64,000 nt of DNA from Streptacidiphilus sp. PB12-B1b (GTDB lineage: Bacteria; Actinomycetota; Actinomycetes; Streptomycetales; Streptomycetaceae). The stretch spans positions 558,001 to 622,000 of the forward strand of contig NZ_CP048405.1 of NCBI RefSeq assembly GCF_014084125.1, in the 5' to 3' direction. The first letter of the stretch is position 1; the number at the start of each line of letters is the position of its first letter. Position numbers and translations under genes: made by a program. The notes beneath the pieces were generated by a model that saw only the letters and a list, made by a program, of their open reading frames with translations, made no database searches and had not been told where the DNA came from. Positions 54,253 through 62,348 of the stretch are shown in pieces.

Positions 54253-54280
54253 CTGACGGCAGTAGTTGACGGCAACGTCA
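54253..54280 (+). repeat. att-like direct repeat, left copy
   Basis: TCTGACGGCAGTAGTTGACG and the following GCAACGTCA end exactly at the integrase stop codon. The near-identical copy at 60860-60882 lacks one T. A third copy lies at 61880-61906 before another integrase end. Confidence 0.65.
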
Positions 54281-55597
54281 GTGGACGGGTGCTGCACGAA
54301 CCGGTGGTTCGTCGCCGTCGTCGGGCCGGGCGTCGGGCTGGACGGGGTTGCGGAGGGCGTTGCCGAGGAGGTCGATGGCGTCGCGTTGGAGGCGGAGTCG
54401 GACGTGGGCGTACACCGTGGCGGTCACCCCGATGAGGGCATGGCCCAACAGCTCCTTGATCACGACGAGCTCGACACCTTGCTCCGGGAGCAGGGTGGCC
54501 GCCGAGTGCCGGAGATCGTGAAACCGGATGCGCCGCAGGGCGGCCCGGCGGAGCAGGGCGTTGAAGTGCCGGGTGAGGGTGGCTCCCTCGATCGGGGAGC
54601 CGTCGGGCCGGGTGAAGACGTATCCGCTCGCCTTCCAGCCTGCTCCCGCCGCCTCGCATTCCTGGGCCTGCCGTTCGCGGTGCTGTTCGAGGGAGTGCAG
54701 GCACTCGGTGGGCAGAGCAATGCGCCGTTCCGAGCTGCGGGTCTTGGTCGGGAGGGCCGTCAGGCCGGCGGAGTTGGTGCGTTGGAGAGTACGGCGGATG
54801 CTGGCGCTTCCGCCGGTCAGGTCGAGGTCTTCCCAGCGCAGGCCGAGAAGTTCGCCCTTGCGGAGCCCTGTTCGCAGGGCGAGTTCGAACAGTGCACTCA
54901 GCCGGTGCCTGCTCGTGGCGGTCAGGAGCGCGCCAGCCTCTTCGGCGGTGAAGGGTTCGAAGCGGCGGGGTCGAGGTATGCCCATGCGGACGTTGCGGGC
55001 GACGTTGCGCGGGATCTCCTCTTCGCGGACGGCATGCTCCAGGGCGGACTTGAGGACGGAGTGCACGTAGGCGAGCGTGAGCGGCGAGAGTCGCTTTCGG
55101 CAGCAGATCCCGGCCGCGCAGCACTGCGGCTGGTCGCGGGCGGCATCGAGACTGCGTGCGCAGCACTGGCAGGTGGTGCGGAGCCGGTCGAGCCAGGTGC
55201 GGACCTCCTTCGTGGTGAGCTTGGCGAGCTTCTTCTTGCCGAGTCCGGGGATGACGTACAGGCGCACGCAGGCGGTGTAGCGGGTGTGGGTGTTCTCCCG
55301 GAGGCGGTGGACGGCGACGGTCTCCAGCCAGTAAGTGAGGAACGCGGCCACGCTGCCCTGCGCTGAGGGGGCGGCTATGCCGCGGTTGCTGGTGGCGACC
55401 TTCTCGGTCAGCTGGGCCAGGGCCTCCTTGCGGGTGGTGGCGTAGACGTGGATGCGCCTGCGGGTGTGGCCTGCGGCGAGGACGTATCCGGCGGCTTCCC
55501 AGCGGCCGTCCTTGCGCTGGTAGACGGTGCCGTCGCCGTTGGCGCGGACCCTACGCGAGCCGGTGCCGGTGGTGGGGTTGGTGTCGGGGGTGGTCAT
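54278..55597 (-). CDS. int: Tyrosine integrase of the 6.6-kb element
   Basis: A 439-residue integrase of the pSAM2/AICE type. N-terminal arm-binding AP2-like part (RANGDGTVYQRKDGRWEAAGYVLA), core-binding part with an unusual Cys-rich insert (TCQCCARSLDAARDQPQCCAAGICC, near 145-170), and catalytic motifs: Arg in LRTGLRKGELLGLRW, HDLRHSAATL, and Tyr in GVTATVYAHV. Its ATG overlaps the xis stop (TGATG). The gene ends at the left att repeat. Confidence 0.95.
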   Translation of the reverse strand: MTTPDTNPTTGTGSRRVRANGDGTVYQRKDGRWEAAGYVLAAGHTRRRIHVYATTRKEALAQLTEKVATSNRGIAAPSAQGSVAAFLTYWLETVAVHRLRENTHTRYTACVRLYVIPGLGKKKLAKLTTKEVRTWLDRLRTTCQCCARSLDAARDQPQCCAAGICCRKRLSPLTLAYVHSVLKSALEHAVREEEIPRNVARNVRMGIPRPRRFEPFTAEEAGALLTATSRHRLSALFELALRTGLRKGELLGLRWEDLDLTGGSASIRRTLQRTNSAGLTALPTKTRSSERRIALPTECLHSLEQHRERQAQECEAAGAGWKASGYVFTRPDGSPIEGATLTRHFNALLRRAALRRIRFHDLRHSAATLLPEQGVELVVIKELLGHALIGVTATVYAHVRLRLQRDAIDLLGNALRNPVQPDARPDDGDEPPVRAAPVH

Positions 55598-55782
55598 CAG
55601 GCTGCCTCTTCGAGTTGGTGGTGGACAAGGGCGTACAGGGCGTTGGCGGGGATGCGGCGGGCGCGGCCGATGGTGATGGAGGCGAGCTGGCGGGTGCGGA
55701 TGAGGTCGTAGACGGTGGAGCGGCTGATCTTGAGGCGGGCCATGACCTCGGGGACGGTGAGGAGTTCGGTGTCGGCGGTCAC
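55597..55782 (-). CDS. xis: Excisionase (helix-turn-helix, AlpA/Xis type)
   Basis: A 61-residue protein with the excisionase HTH: LLTVPEVMARLKISRSTVYDLIRTRQLASITIGRARRIPANALYALV. GTG start inside the rep stop codon (GTGA) and stop inside the int start, so rep-xis-int is one coupled operon, the standard AICE order. It should bend attachment-site DNA for excision. Confidence 0.9.
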   Translation of the reverse strand: MTADTELLTVPEVMARLKISRSTVYDLIRTRQLASITIGRARRIPANALYALVHHQLEEAA

Positions 55783-57457
55783 GCGGTCACCTCACTGTGG
55801 ACAAAGGCGGTCAGCGGGTCGGTGGAGTGAGCGGCCCGGTCACCGGAGCGCCGTGCCTTCCGGGAGTGGGTCGGTTGTTCGGGCCGGGAGTTCCGTGCGG
55901 CGGTCAGGAGATCGGCAAGGTGGGCGAGTTCTGGCAGGAGGCCGCTTCCGATGTACTGCCAGTGCGAGATCACCAGGGTCGTGTCCGTGCCGATGCGTCG
56001 CCCGCTCTCTGTGCGCCGACCGCTGCGGTGACCGGCGTTGGGGTCGATGTGAACGGCGGGCAGGTCAGCGCGGTCAGTGCGGTCACTGTGCCGGTCAGTG
56101 ACCGACTGGCTCTGGTCAGGCCGCTCTTGGGCGTCGTCTTGGCGGGTGCGCCAGGCGGTGCGTTCGGCTCGGAGGTGGGTGAGGGTGGTGGAGTAGTGGC
56201 GGGTGCGGGTGGAGAAGTGGCCTCGGAAGCCGAGCATGTGGGCCCACTGCCGCAGGCGCAGGTGGGCGTGCTGCAGCTGGGCTCCGAGGTGCCAGGCGGT
56301 GTGGATCATTTGGCGGGCGTGGTCGGTGAGGTCGTGCTGGGCGAGTTCGGCCAGGAAGCGCAGTCGGCGGTCGAGGGTGCCGGTGGTGGTCTCGGCTCCC
56401 TTGGTGGCGTACTTGGCGATGTAGGCGGCGAAGTGCCGGTCGGTGACGGGAGCACCGTCGGTGAAGTGGGTGCTGCGGATGGCGCGGACGTCGATCTGCC
56501 GCCCGAACCGGAACACCGTGGACTCCGACAGCACTGCCTGCTCGGCATCCTCGGCCCTGGAGGGTGCTGGTGCCGGACTCGGGTGCGCTTGGCGGCGGTG
56601 CGGACGGCGTGGTCGAGGAGTTCGGTGGTGGCCCAGGTGGGTGGGGTGCTGGTGGGGCCGGTGGGTCCGTCGAGGCGGATGACGGTGTGGAAGTGGATCT
56701 GTCCGCGCTTTTGGTATTCGGCGACCTTGGCGTACGACAGGGTCGCGTGGTGGCGCAGGGTGCGTTGGGTGAGTCCGGCGGCGTTGGCGATTTCTCGGCG
56801 CAGGTGGGTGGTGAAGCGGGTCCACAGGGCGGGGGCGTGGGCGTTCCACAGCACTGCCCCGGTGTAGTCGTACCTTGCTGGGTTCAGCGGTGTCCCGAGC
56901 AGCGGGTCGCCGTCGCTGTGCGGGGCTCCGCACGCGCACGGGGACGCGCCGGTTGGTTGTGGACGGGGCCGAAGCCGGGGGCGGTGAGGGTGGCGAAGAC
57001 GCGGGGGTGGCTGGCGACGCTGGTCGGAACCGTCTTGCCGCCGCGCAGTCCGGCGGCGATGAGCTGGTAGGTGTCGTACCGGTAGACGTTCGAGCAGGAG
57101 CGGCAGCGGGTGGCGCGACGATTGCCGCAGCGCAGCAGGAGTTCGCCGACGGGCAGGTGGCGGGTGTCGAGGTGGTCGAGGATCTGGCCGGTGGCGGCAT
57201 TGAGGCGGTTGCGGTGTCCGGTCATCCGGATCGGGCGGGCGCAGCCGCCGAGTGAGCCGATCTGGCGGGCCAGGGGCGGCGAGGTGTCCGGCGGCGGCGA
57301 GCTTGGCCAGCCGGGCCGTCAGCCGCGCACGGCGTTCCAGTGAGGAGTCCCTGTTTGCGGACACTTCGGCCCTCCCGCCGTGCTCACGTGTGGCGAATGT
57401 TGCGTTTGTGGGAGCGGAGGTGGTTGCGGGGGAAGGGAATTGGAGCTGTGCGGGCAT
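55779..57457 (-). pseudogene. repSA: RepSA-type HUH replication initiator broken by three frameshifts
   Basis: Conserved protein text runs through three frames. Segment 1 (57457 to about 57275) ends TARLAKLAAAGHL. A shift in a GGGG run near 57273 leads to QIGSLGGCARPIRMTGHRN, LLLRCGNRRATRCRSC and PRVFATLTAPGFGPVHN. A second shift near 56945 leads to CGAPHSDGDPLLGTPLNPARYDY, WNAHAPALW and the HUH motif QIHFHTVIRLDG. A third shift near 56565 leads to FGRQIDVRAIR, the catalytic-Tyr block AAYIAKYATKGAE and the C-terminus. Read together it is a full-length rolling-circle-type initiator as in pSAM2. Either it is dead or the assembly has indel errors; downstream xis and int are intact. Confidence 0.8.
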
Positions 57458-57753
57458 GGGGACAGACCTCCGGCAGTAGTCAAGGGAAGGGGAGAGGCGA
57501 CTGAGGGGCGACCCGAGCGGTCGGCGCGCGAGGGAACGGCGGACGCGGGTAGTGGGCCGGGGCGTCTGGCCTGGTCAGCGGTGGTGTTCACCAGCGGTGC
57601 GTGAAGGTAGCATCGCTTCAACGGCGCATTCAAGTGCATCCCTCCTCATCCGTTTCGGTGCCCTGGTGGGGTGCGGGTACTGTGCCCTGCGTTTCCCGTT
57701 TTGGACGGGCCGGATTTCGGTGATAGTGGCGCGGAGAGGGCAGGTGGCCTGCG
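57458..57753. other. Intergenic between rep and GntR genes
   Basis: 296 bp with no gene. It has TTCAA words 12 bp apart (near 57618 and 57630) and should contain divergent promoters for rep-xis-int and the GntR gene. No clear operator palindrome was found. Confidence 0.4.
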
Positions 57754-58170
57754 GTGACAGTCGGGCGGCGGGGAGGCAGGCCGGTGGGCGGCACGGTGCT
57801 GCTGACGTTCGAGGTCATCGCCGAGGCCCTGCGGGAGCGGATCCGCTCTGGCGGGCTGAGGCCGGGGGACGCGTTGCCGACGCAGGCCGTGCTGATGGCG
57901 GAGTTCGGGGCCTCCAGCCTGTCCGTCCAGAAGGCCATGACCCTGCTGAAGCGGGACGGCTACGCGATCTCCCATCCCGGCAAGGGCGCCTTCGTCGCCC
58001 AGTCCGACGTCGACACCGCCGAAGACCCCGGCAGCCCGGACGCGGAGAACGTGCCCGTCGTCGGGACGACTGCTCGTGTCGAGGCGCTGGAGCTGGCGCT
58101 GGCCGAGGCGCTTGATCAGTTCACCGCCCTGCGTGCCCGCGTCGAAGCCCTTGAAGCGGGCGGCACCTAG
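57754..58170 (+). CDS. GntR-family regulator (KorSA-like)
   Basis: A 138-residue protein with a GntR winged helix at residues 15-85: EVIAEALRERIRSGGLRPGDALPTQAVLMAEFGASSLSVQKAMTLLKRDGYAISHPGKGAFV. There is no large effector domain; the C-terminus is a short helix (LELALAEALDQFTALRARVEALE) likely for dimerization. Divergent from rep-xis-int, as korSA-like repressors are in integrative plasmids. The GTG start at 57754 is the furthest plausible; a later GTG at 57784 is possible. Confidence 0.85.
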   Translation: MTVGRRGGRPVGGTVLLTFEVIAEALRERIRSGGLRPGDALPTQAVLMAEFGASSLSVQKAMTLLKRDGYAISHPGKGAFVAQSDVDTAEDPGSPDAENVPVVGTTARVEALELALAEALDQFTALRARVEALEAGGT

Positions 58171-58378
58171 CGAGGCTGCTGACCGGTCGGCCCCTGGAGG
58201 GCCAGGGGCTGGAGTCGTGCGTCCAGATTTTCTCTACGAGGTTCAAGGCGGGCCCAGTCCGCTGGAGGTGGCCCGACGTCGCCGACCGACCGAGAGGAGT
58301 CGGCAGCACCCGAAGCTCCCACCGGCGTCGGTGGTCAGAAGTCCGTCAGGTTTGGGAGCGGTTCGACTGCTGCACGTC

Positions 58379-58532
58379 GTGAGCAAGTTGTGGGGTAAGC
58401 GGTGCTTACCCCAGCGCCGACCAGGGCCGGAGCAAGTTGTGTAGTAGGGACTCCCTTCGCGTTGCGCAGGGAGTCCCCGCCTGCGACCGGCCAGGGGTCC
58501 GGTCGCAGGCAGAGGGATCGGCCAGGGGTCCG
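58379..58532. other. Hairpin and direct-repeat cluster; candidate clt/sso
   Basis: Within 154 bp: direct repeats GAGCAAGTTGTG at 58381-58392 and 58430-58441; stem GGGGTAAGC/GCTTACCCC (58392-58412); stem GGGACTCCC/GGGAGTCCC (58447-58455, 58469-58477); a perfect 12-bp stem GCCTGCGACCGG/CCGGTCGCAGGC (58479-58490, 58499-58510); and CGGCCAGGGGTCCG at 58488-58501 and 58519-58532. The 58171-58766 gap has no gene. Such clusters serve as a single-strand origin or a transfer locus in Streptomyces plasmids; that role is inferred. Confidence 0.5.
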
Positions 58533-58766
58533 AGCCTTCACTTCTATCGTCGGGGGCGTTTCCCGCCCTGCCGACAGAGCTGCCCGATCGCCGAAGGTCC
58601 CCGCCCTGCTCTGGCCCGATGCCTGCCGAGAGCGCTGGACCCGCGCTGTCTCGTAGTCCCGTGCCAGGGCGCGTCGTGGTGGTTCGCCGCCTGGGATGGG
58701 TAACTGTCAAGAGCGCCCCGTGGGTTCGTCTGTGCGGCGTACCGTGGCGCTGGAGGTGGGGCACAG

Positions 58767-60020
58767 ATGACGACGGAGCTGGCGGACAACGTTCGCAAGT
58801 ACCGGCGCAGGGCCGGGCTGAGCCAGGAGGAGCTGGCCTACGCCGCAGGCGTGTCGCCGGGGACGGTGCGCAAGGTCGAGCAGGGCGGGACGGTCCGGAT
58901 GGAGACGCTCCATGCCCTGGCTCGCGCGTTGGGCGTCACGACGAGCGCGCTGATGGTGCCGGACGCCCCGGAACCGGTAGGGCTGGCGGAGGAGCCGAAC
59001 CGGGTCAACCTGCTGCGGCTCCGGGCCGCGCTCACCCCGGCCGTCGGCCTCGTCGACCCCGACCCTGACACCGCAGCCGTCGGCGACGAGCCGAACGTGC
59101 CCGCCATCGGACGGTCGGTCCGCGACACGTGGTCGCTGTACTTCTGCGACCGCTACAAGAGCGTCGCCGGCCAGCTGCCGGACCTGCTGATCGAAGCCGA
59201 CCGGGCCGTCGCCTACTACACCAGCGGGGAAGAGCAGCAGCAGGCCCTGCTGGCCCGGGCCGAGGCACTGCGGCTGGCCGGCAACTATCTCACGCAGGTC
59301 CGGCAGTACGACATCGCCTATACGGCGCTGCGGGGCGCGATCACCGACGCCCGGCAGGCCGGGGACGTGCTCGCGGCGGGGTCCGGGGTCGGCGGGATGT
59401 GCTGGCTGCTGCTGCGGCAGGGCCGGTTGGAGGAGGCGGAGCGGATCGCGGTGCAGAGCATGGACGTGGTCGAGCCGAGGATCAGCGGGGCCGCGCCGGA
59501 CCAGTACGCTGTGTGGGGAGGGCTGGCCATGGAGGCCGCAGCGGCGGCGGTGCGCAACAACCGCCCCGGTGAGGCGGCGGAGTACCGCCGTGCGGCCCGG
59601 GTGGCGGCGGCGGTGGTCGGCACGGCGCACCGCAACGCCTCCCGCTTCTGGTCCGTCTTCGGGCCGGTGACCGTGGCGATGAGGGCACTGGAGGACTCCA
59701 CCGTGGTCGGGGACGCCCGCGCGGTGGTCCGCAGGGCGGCCGAGCAGGAGGAACTGTCTTCGAAAGCATGGAAGCGCCTGGGCGCACCCAGCGCGGACGA
59801 CGGGAACCGGTTCATCCTCGAAGTGGCCCACGCCCAGACGCGCTGCGGGGACCTGTCGGCGGCGATGGAGGAGCTCACCCGGGCCCGGGCAGCGGCACCG
59901 CAGTGGCTGCGGCACCAGCGCATGGCCGCCGAGACCATGCAGGAGATCCTGAAGAAGCGCAAGCGCACCCTGACGACCGAGATGCGCGAGATGGCCGCCC
60001 ACCTGGGCGTCGTCGGATAG
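58767..60020 (+). CDS. XRE-family regulator with TPR-like domain
   Basis: A 417-residue protein. HTH at residues 5-60 (ADNVRKYRRRAGLSQEELAYAAGVSPGTVRKVEQGGTVRMETLHALARALGV). The remainder is helical repeats (ALLARAEALRLAGNYLTQVRQYDIAYTALRGAITDARQAG) of the TPR kind. It belongs to the same broad class as the regulator at 28332-29606. It probably responds to a peptide or partner; target unknown. Confidence 0.82.
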   Translation: MTTELADNVRKYRRRAGLSQEELAYAAGVSPGTVRKVEQGGTVRMETLHALARALGVTTSALMVPDAPEPVGLAEEPNRVNLLRLRAALTPAVGLVDPDPDTAAVGDEPNVPAIGRSVRDTWSLYFCDRYKSVAGQLPDLLIEADRAVAYYTSGEEQQQALLARAEALRLAGNYLTQVRQYDIAYTALRGAITDARQAGDVLAAGSGVGGMCWLLLRQGRLEEAERIAVQSMDVVEPRISGAAPDQYAVWGGLAMEAAAAAVRNNRPGEAAEYRRAARVAAAVVGTAHRNASRFWSVFGPVTVAMRALEDSTVVGDARAVVRRAAEQEELSSKAWKRLGAPSADDGNRFILEVAHAQTRCGDLSAAMEELTRARAAAPQWLRHQRMAAETMQEILKKRKRTLTTEMREMAAHLGVVG

Positions 60021-60147
60021 CTACCACGCAGCGTGGCAGATCCCCAGCCACCAGTTGCTAACTGCCGTGCCTGCCCGCTGGGGTGACGATCACTTGGACG
60101 ACTACGGTCGCCGTGTCCACAACCAGCGATGAAGCCGGGGGCACACG

Positions 60148-60539
60148 GTGGCCAACCTCAGAAGTGACGCGGAGCGTGTGCGCCGCAGGGAACTGTACGA
60201 CGCGGCATCCGGCACCGACGGCCCCCGACTGCTGCCATGGACCACCCCGACGGCCACCCCTGCTACCTGAGCACCGACGGCCGGGGGTACCTGGCGACGC
60301 TCGCCGACGGCATCGAGGAGGTCCAGCTCACCATGGGCCAGGAACTACTGGACCACGCCCGCAGCGTCCTGGTACCTGGAGCGCGGGCGCTGACGGATGT
60401 CGAGTACCGCTGGCTGGCCTGCCGGTTGACCGAGGCCCTGACGGACGCGCTCAGGGTCGCGGACTCACGCGGGCAGCGCATCCCCGACCCGCCGGACATG
60501 GCCGAGGCCGACGGCCCTGAAAGCGAGGGAGAGCGCTGA
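60148..60539 (+). pseudogene. Small hypothetical gene with a one-base frame change
   Basis: A GTG at 60148 opens MANLRSDAERVRRRELYDAASGTDGPRLLPW, which stops early. The expected continuation DGHPCYLSTDGRGYLATLADGIEEVQLTMGQELLDHA runs in the next frame from about 60246 to 60539. Members of this family, as I recall them, carry LLPW, a short turn and KPCYL in a single frame, so one C seems lost near 60243-60247. If the short form is real, it starts at the ATG at 60237 (100 residues). No function known. Confidence 0.55.
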
Positions 60540-60790
60540 TGGGCACGACCAACCGCTACCGGTTCCGCGAGTACACCGTCACCACCGTCCCGGACCCCAT
60601 GGCACTGCCGACCTCCGAGGCCGTCTGCGTCACCGGAGAAGACCAGGACTGCGGAGCCGCCTCCGGCCAGATGCACACCCCCGAGGAACTGACCCGCTGG
60701 ATCGCCGCGCACTGCGCGCAGACCGGCCACGCGACCTACGAGCGCACCACCCGCGCCACCCTCCGCGCCGAGCCCGGAGAGTGGAAGTGA
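60539..60790 (+). CDS. DUF7848-type small protein
   Basis: An 83-residue protein whose ATG overlaps the previous stop (TGATG). Pattern YRFREYTVTTVPD, SEAVCVTGEDQDCGA and WIAAHCAQTGHATYERT fits a small Cys-containing Streptomyces family found beside XRE regulators in mobile elements. Role unknown. Confidence 0.7.
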   Translation: MGTTNRYRFREYTVTTVPDPMALPTSEAVCVTGEDQDCGAASGQMHTPEELTRWIAAHCAQTGHATYERTTRATLRAEPGEWK

Positions 60791-60859
60791 GGTCCCCGAG
60801 CGCCAGCATCTCACCGAGGGCAGCGAGTGGACGTCGTTGAGATCAAGTGGTCTATACCT

Positions 60860-60882
60860 CTGACGGCAGTAGTGACGGCAAC
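60860..60882 (+). repeat. att-like direct repeat, right copy of the 6.6-kb element
   Basis: TCTGACGGCAGTAGT followed by GACGGCAAC, matching 54253 except for one missing T. RHS-locus DNA resumes within about 100 bp. The 60883-60973 stretch has a short stem ACCTGC/GCAGGT and no gene. Confidence 0.6.
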
Positions 60883-60973
60883 AACCACGCACAACAGCGC
60901 ACAACCACAGACCCAGACGGACCGTCAAAACGCCGCTGACCTGCGAAGAAGCAGGTAGAGCAGGGCGCCGTGG

Positions 60974-61396
60974 CACACGTACTATGTACTTGCCGGTACC
61001 ACGCCAGTGCTCGTGCATAACTGCAACGACCCACTGCAGGACTATGCAGATTCGCTGCGTCCGGGCGCGACGAAGCGAGGCCCGCATGTAGCAGCTGAAT
61101 ACGCCTCTCCTTCGGGGGAGACTTACTACGGCTATAACGGTCATGGATTGTCGCCTGAGCCTGGTGGGGACCTGGAGCAGACAATGCAACAAGCGGGTCA
61201 TCATGGCGGCTGTGCGGAGGTTATGTGCCTAATTCAGGCGGAAGCAGCCGAAGGCCCGGAGGCCATCAGCGGCGGAACCATGAGGGCGGTGCGGGTTCGC
61301 GGGCTACAATCCCAGGGAACCGCACATGGGACGCCCATCGACCCTTGTCCGAATGCCTGCTCGCCGCTGCTTGGTATTCTTGGAATAAATCAATGA
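60974..61396 (+). pseudogene. Displaced RHS tip: HINT end plus YwqJ-type deaminase toxin domain
   Basis: The frame has a stop at 60956 and no start before GTG 61007. From 60974 it reads HTYYVLAGTTPVLVHN, nearly identical to the HINT end of the RHS protein at 53275. The tip then continues CNDPLQDYADSLRPGATKRG and AAEYASPSGETYYGYNGHG, followed by the zinc-deaminase signature HHGGCAEVMCLIQAEA and PCPNAC of the YwqJ type. Such domains are nucleic-acid or nucleotide deaminase toxins. It is an orphan module that could be expressed only after recombination with an RHS gene, or weakly from an internal GTG. Confidence 0.75.
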
Positions 61397-61402
61397 ACTG
61401 AC

Positions 61403-61446
61403 TTCAAGGTGGTGGACCGTGCCATCGGCTGGTCCACCACCTTGAA
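61403..61446 (+). terminator. Strong hairpin between orphan toxin tip and its immunity gene
   Basis: A perfect 16-bp stem (61403-61418 with 61431-61446, 12-base loop). It should stop read-through from the tip and leave the immunity gene to another promoter. Confidence 0.7.
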
Positions 61447-61467
61447 CCTTGTCGAGGAGTGCCTCAA

Positions 61468-61797
61468 GTGACGTCGTCGCTGCTTCCATCATGGCTTCCA
61501 GATTGGGTGGGTGCGGAGGAGATTTCCGCCGAGACTAATTCGGATATTCTGCGAATGCGGGTCGGCGAGCTAATCGACTTGGTTTTTACCGAAGATACCA
61601 TCTTCTTGGATTCTCTTTCGGAAAGCCTTGAATCTGCACTGATTTCACCCTTGGGAATCCTTGGGCAGATTCACGATATGGACGCTGATCCGGTAGAGCT
61701 AGTCGTGGCCTGCAGATTGGTGAGGCGTTCAGTCATTCCCTATTTGGACGGTGCTCCCGAGTCGCTGAGAATCCTGATTGAAGCTCTTCCCGAATAG
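61468..61797 (+). CDS. Putative immunity protein for the YwqJ-type tip
   Basis: A 109-residue acidic protein, GTG start with GAGGAG nine bases upstream. Text such as MRVGELIDLVFTEDTIFLDSLSESLESALISPLGILGQI is helical. It follows the deaminase tip directly and is low in GC like the tip. Immunity function is inferred from position only; no family recognised. Confidence 0.6.
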   Translation: MTSSLLPSWLPDWVGAEEISAETNSDILRMRVGELIDLVFTEDTIFLDSLSESLESALISPLGILGQIHDMDADPVELVVACRLVRRSVIPYLDGAPESLRILIEALPE

Positions 61798-61838
61798 CTG
61801 CCTATAGAGGCACCTTGATTCGTTCGGCTTCACGCCAA

Positions 61839-61870
61839 AAGCCCCGCCGGCTATTGGCCTGGCGGGGCTT
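61839..61870 (+). terminator. Terminator after the second immunity gene
   Basis: AAGCCCCGCC (61839-61848) pairs with GGCGGGGCTT (61861-61870). As at 54203-54234, an att repeat begins about 10 bp later. Confidence 0.7.
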
Positions 61871-61879
61871 CTGGCTTCT

Positions 61880-61906
61880 TGACGGCAGTAGTTGACGGCA
61901 ACGTCA
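61880..61906 (+). repeat. Third copy of the att-like repeat
   Basis: TGACGGCAGTAGTTGACGGC and the following AACGTCA repeat the left copy at 54254-54280 exactly, again ending at an integrase stop codon. Confidence 0.65.
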
Positions 61907-62348
61907 GCGGACGGATGCTGCACAAACGGGTGGTTCGTCGCCGTCGTCGGATCGGGCTGTGGGCTGGGTGGGGTTGCGTAGGGCGTTGCCAAGGAGGTCG
62001 ATGGCGTCGCGTTGTAGGTGGAGTCGGACGTGGGCGTACACCGTCGCGGTCACGCCGATGTGGGCATGGCCCAACAGCTCCTTGATCACGACCAGCTCGA
62101 CGCCCTGCTCCAGGAGGAGGGTGGCCGCCGAGTGTCGGAGGTCATGGAAGCGGATGCGGCGCAGGGCGGCCCGGTGGAGCAGGGCGTTGAAGTGCCGTGT
62201 GAGGGTGGCCGCCTCGATCGGCGAGCCGTCGGGCCGGGTGAAGACGTACCCGCTCGCCTTCCAGTCTGCCCCCACCGCCTCGCGTTCCTGCGCCTGCCGG
62301 TGGCGGTGCTGTTCGAGGGTGCGCAGCCACTGGGCCTGTCCAGTCAAC
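61904..62348 (-). pseudogene. Integrase C-terminal fragment cut by ISL3 element
   Basis: The last 147 or so residues of an integrase closely matching the one at 54278-55597 (YVFTRPDGSPIEAATLTRHF, HDLRHSAATLLLEQG, GVTATVYAHVRL). It retains HxxR and the Tyr but lacks the N-terminal two thirds, because an insertion sequence starts at 62349. The rest of this gene should lie just beyond the right edge of the window, after the other IS end. Confidence 0.85.

Larger units (their letters stand above)
54253..60882. mobile_element. 6.6-kb integrative element in the RHS locus
   Basis: Bounded by TCTGACGGCAGTAGT at 54253-54267 and 60860-60874, each followed by GACGGCAAC. Carries int, xis, a frameshifted HUH-type rep, a GntR regulator, a hairpin-rich cis region, an XRE regulator and two small genes. 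This is a minimal actinomycete integrative element without visible transfer genes. It separates the RHS/ART cassette from a displaced RHS tip. Confidence 0.7.
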
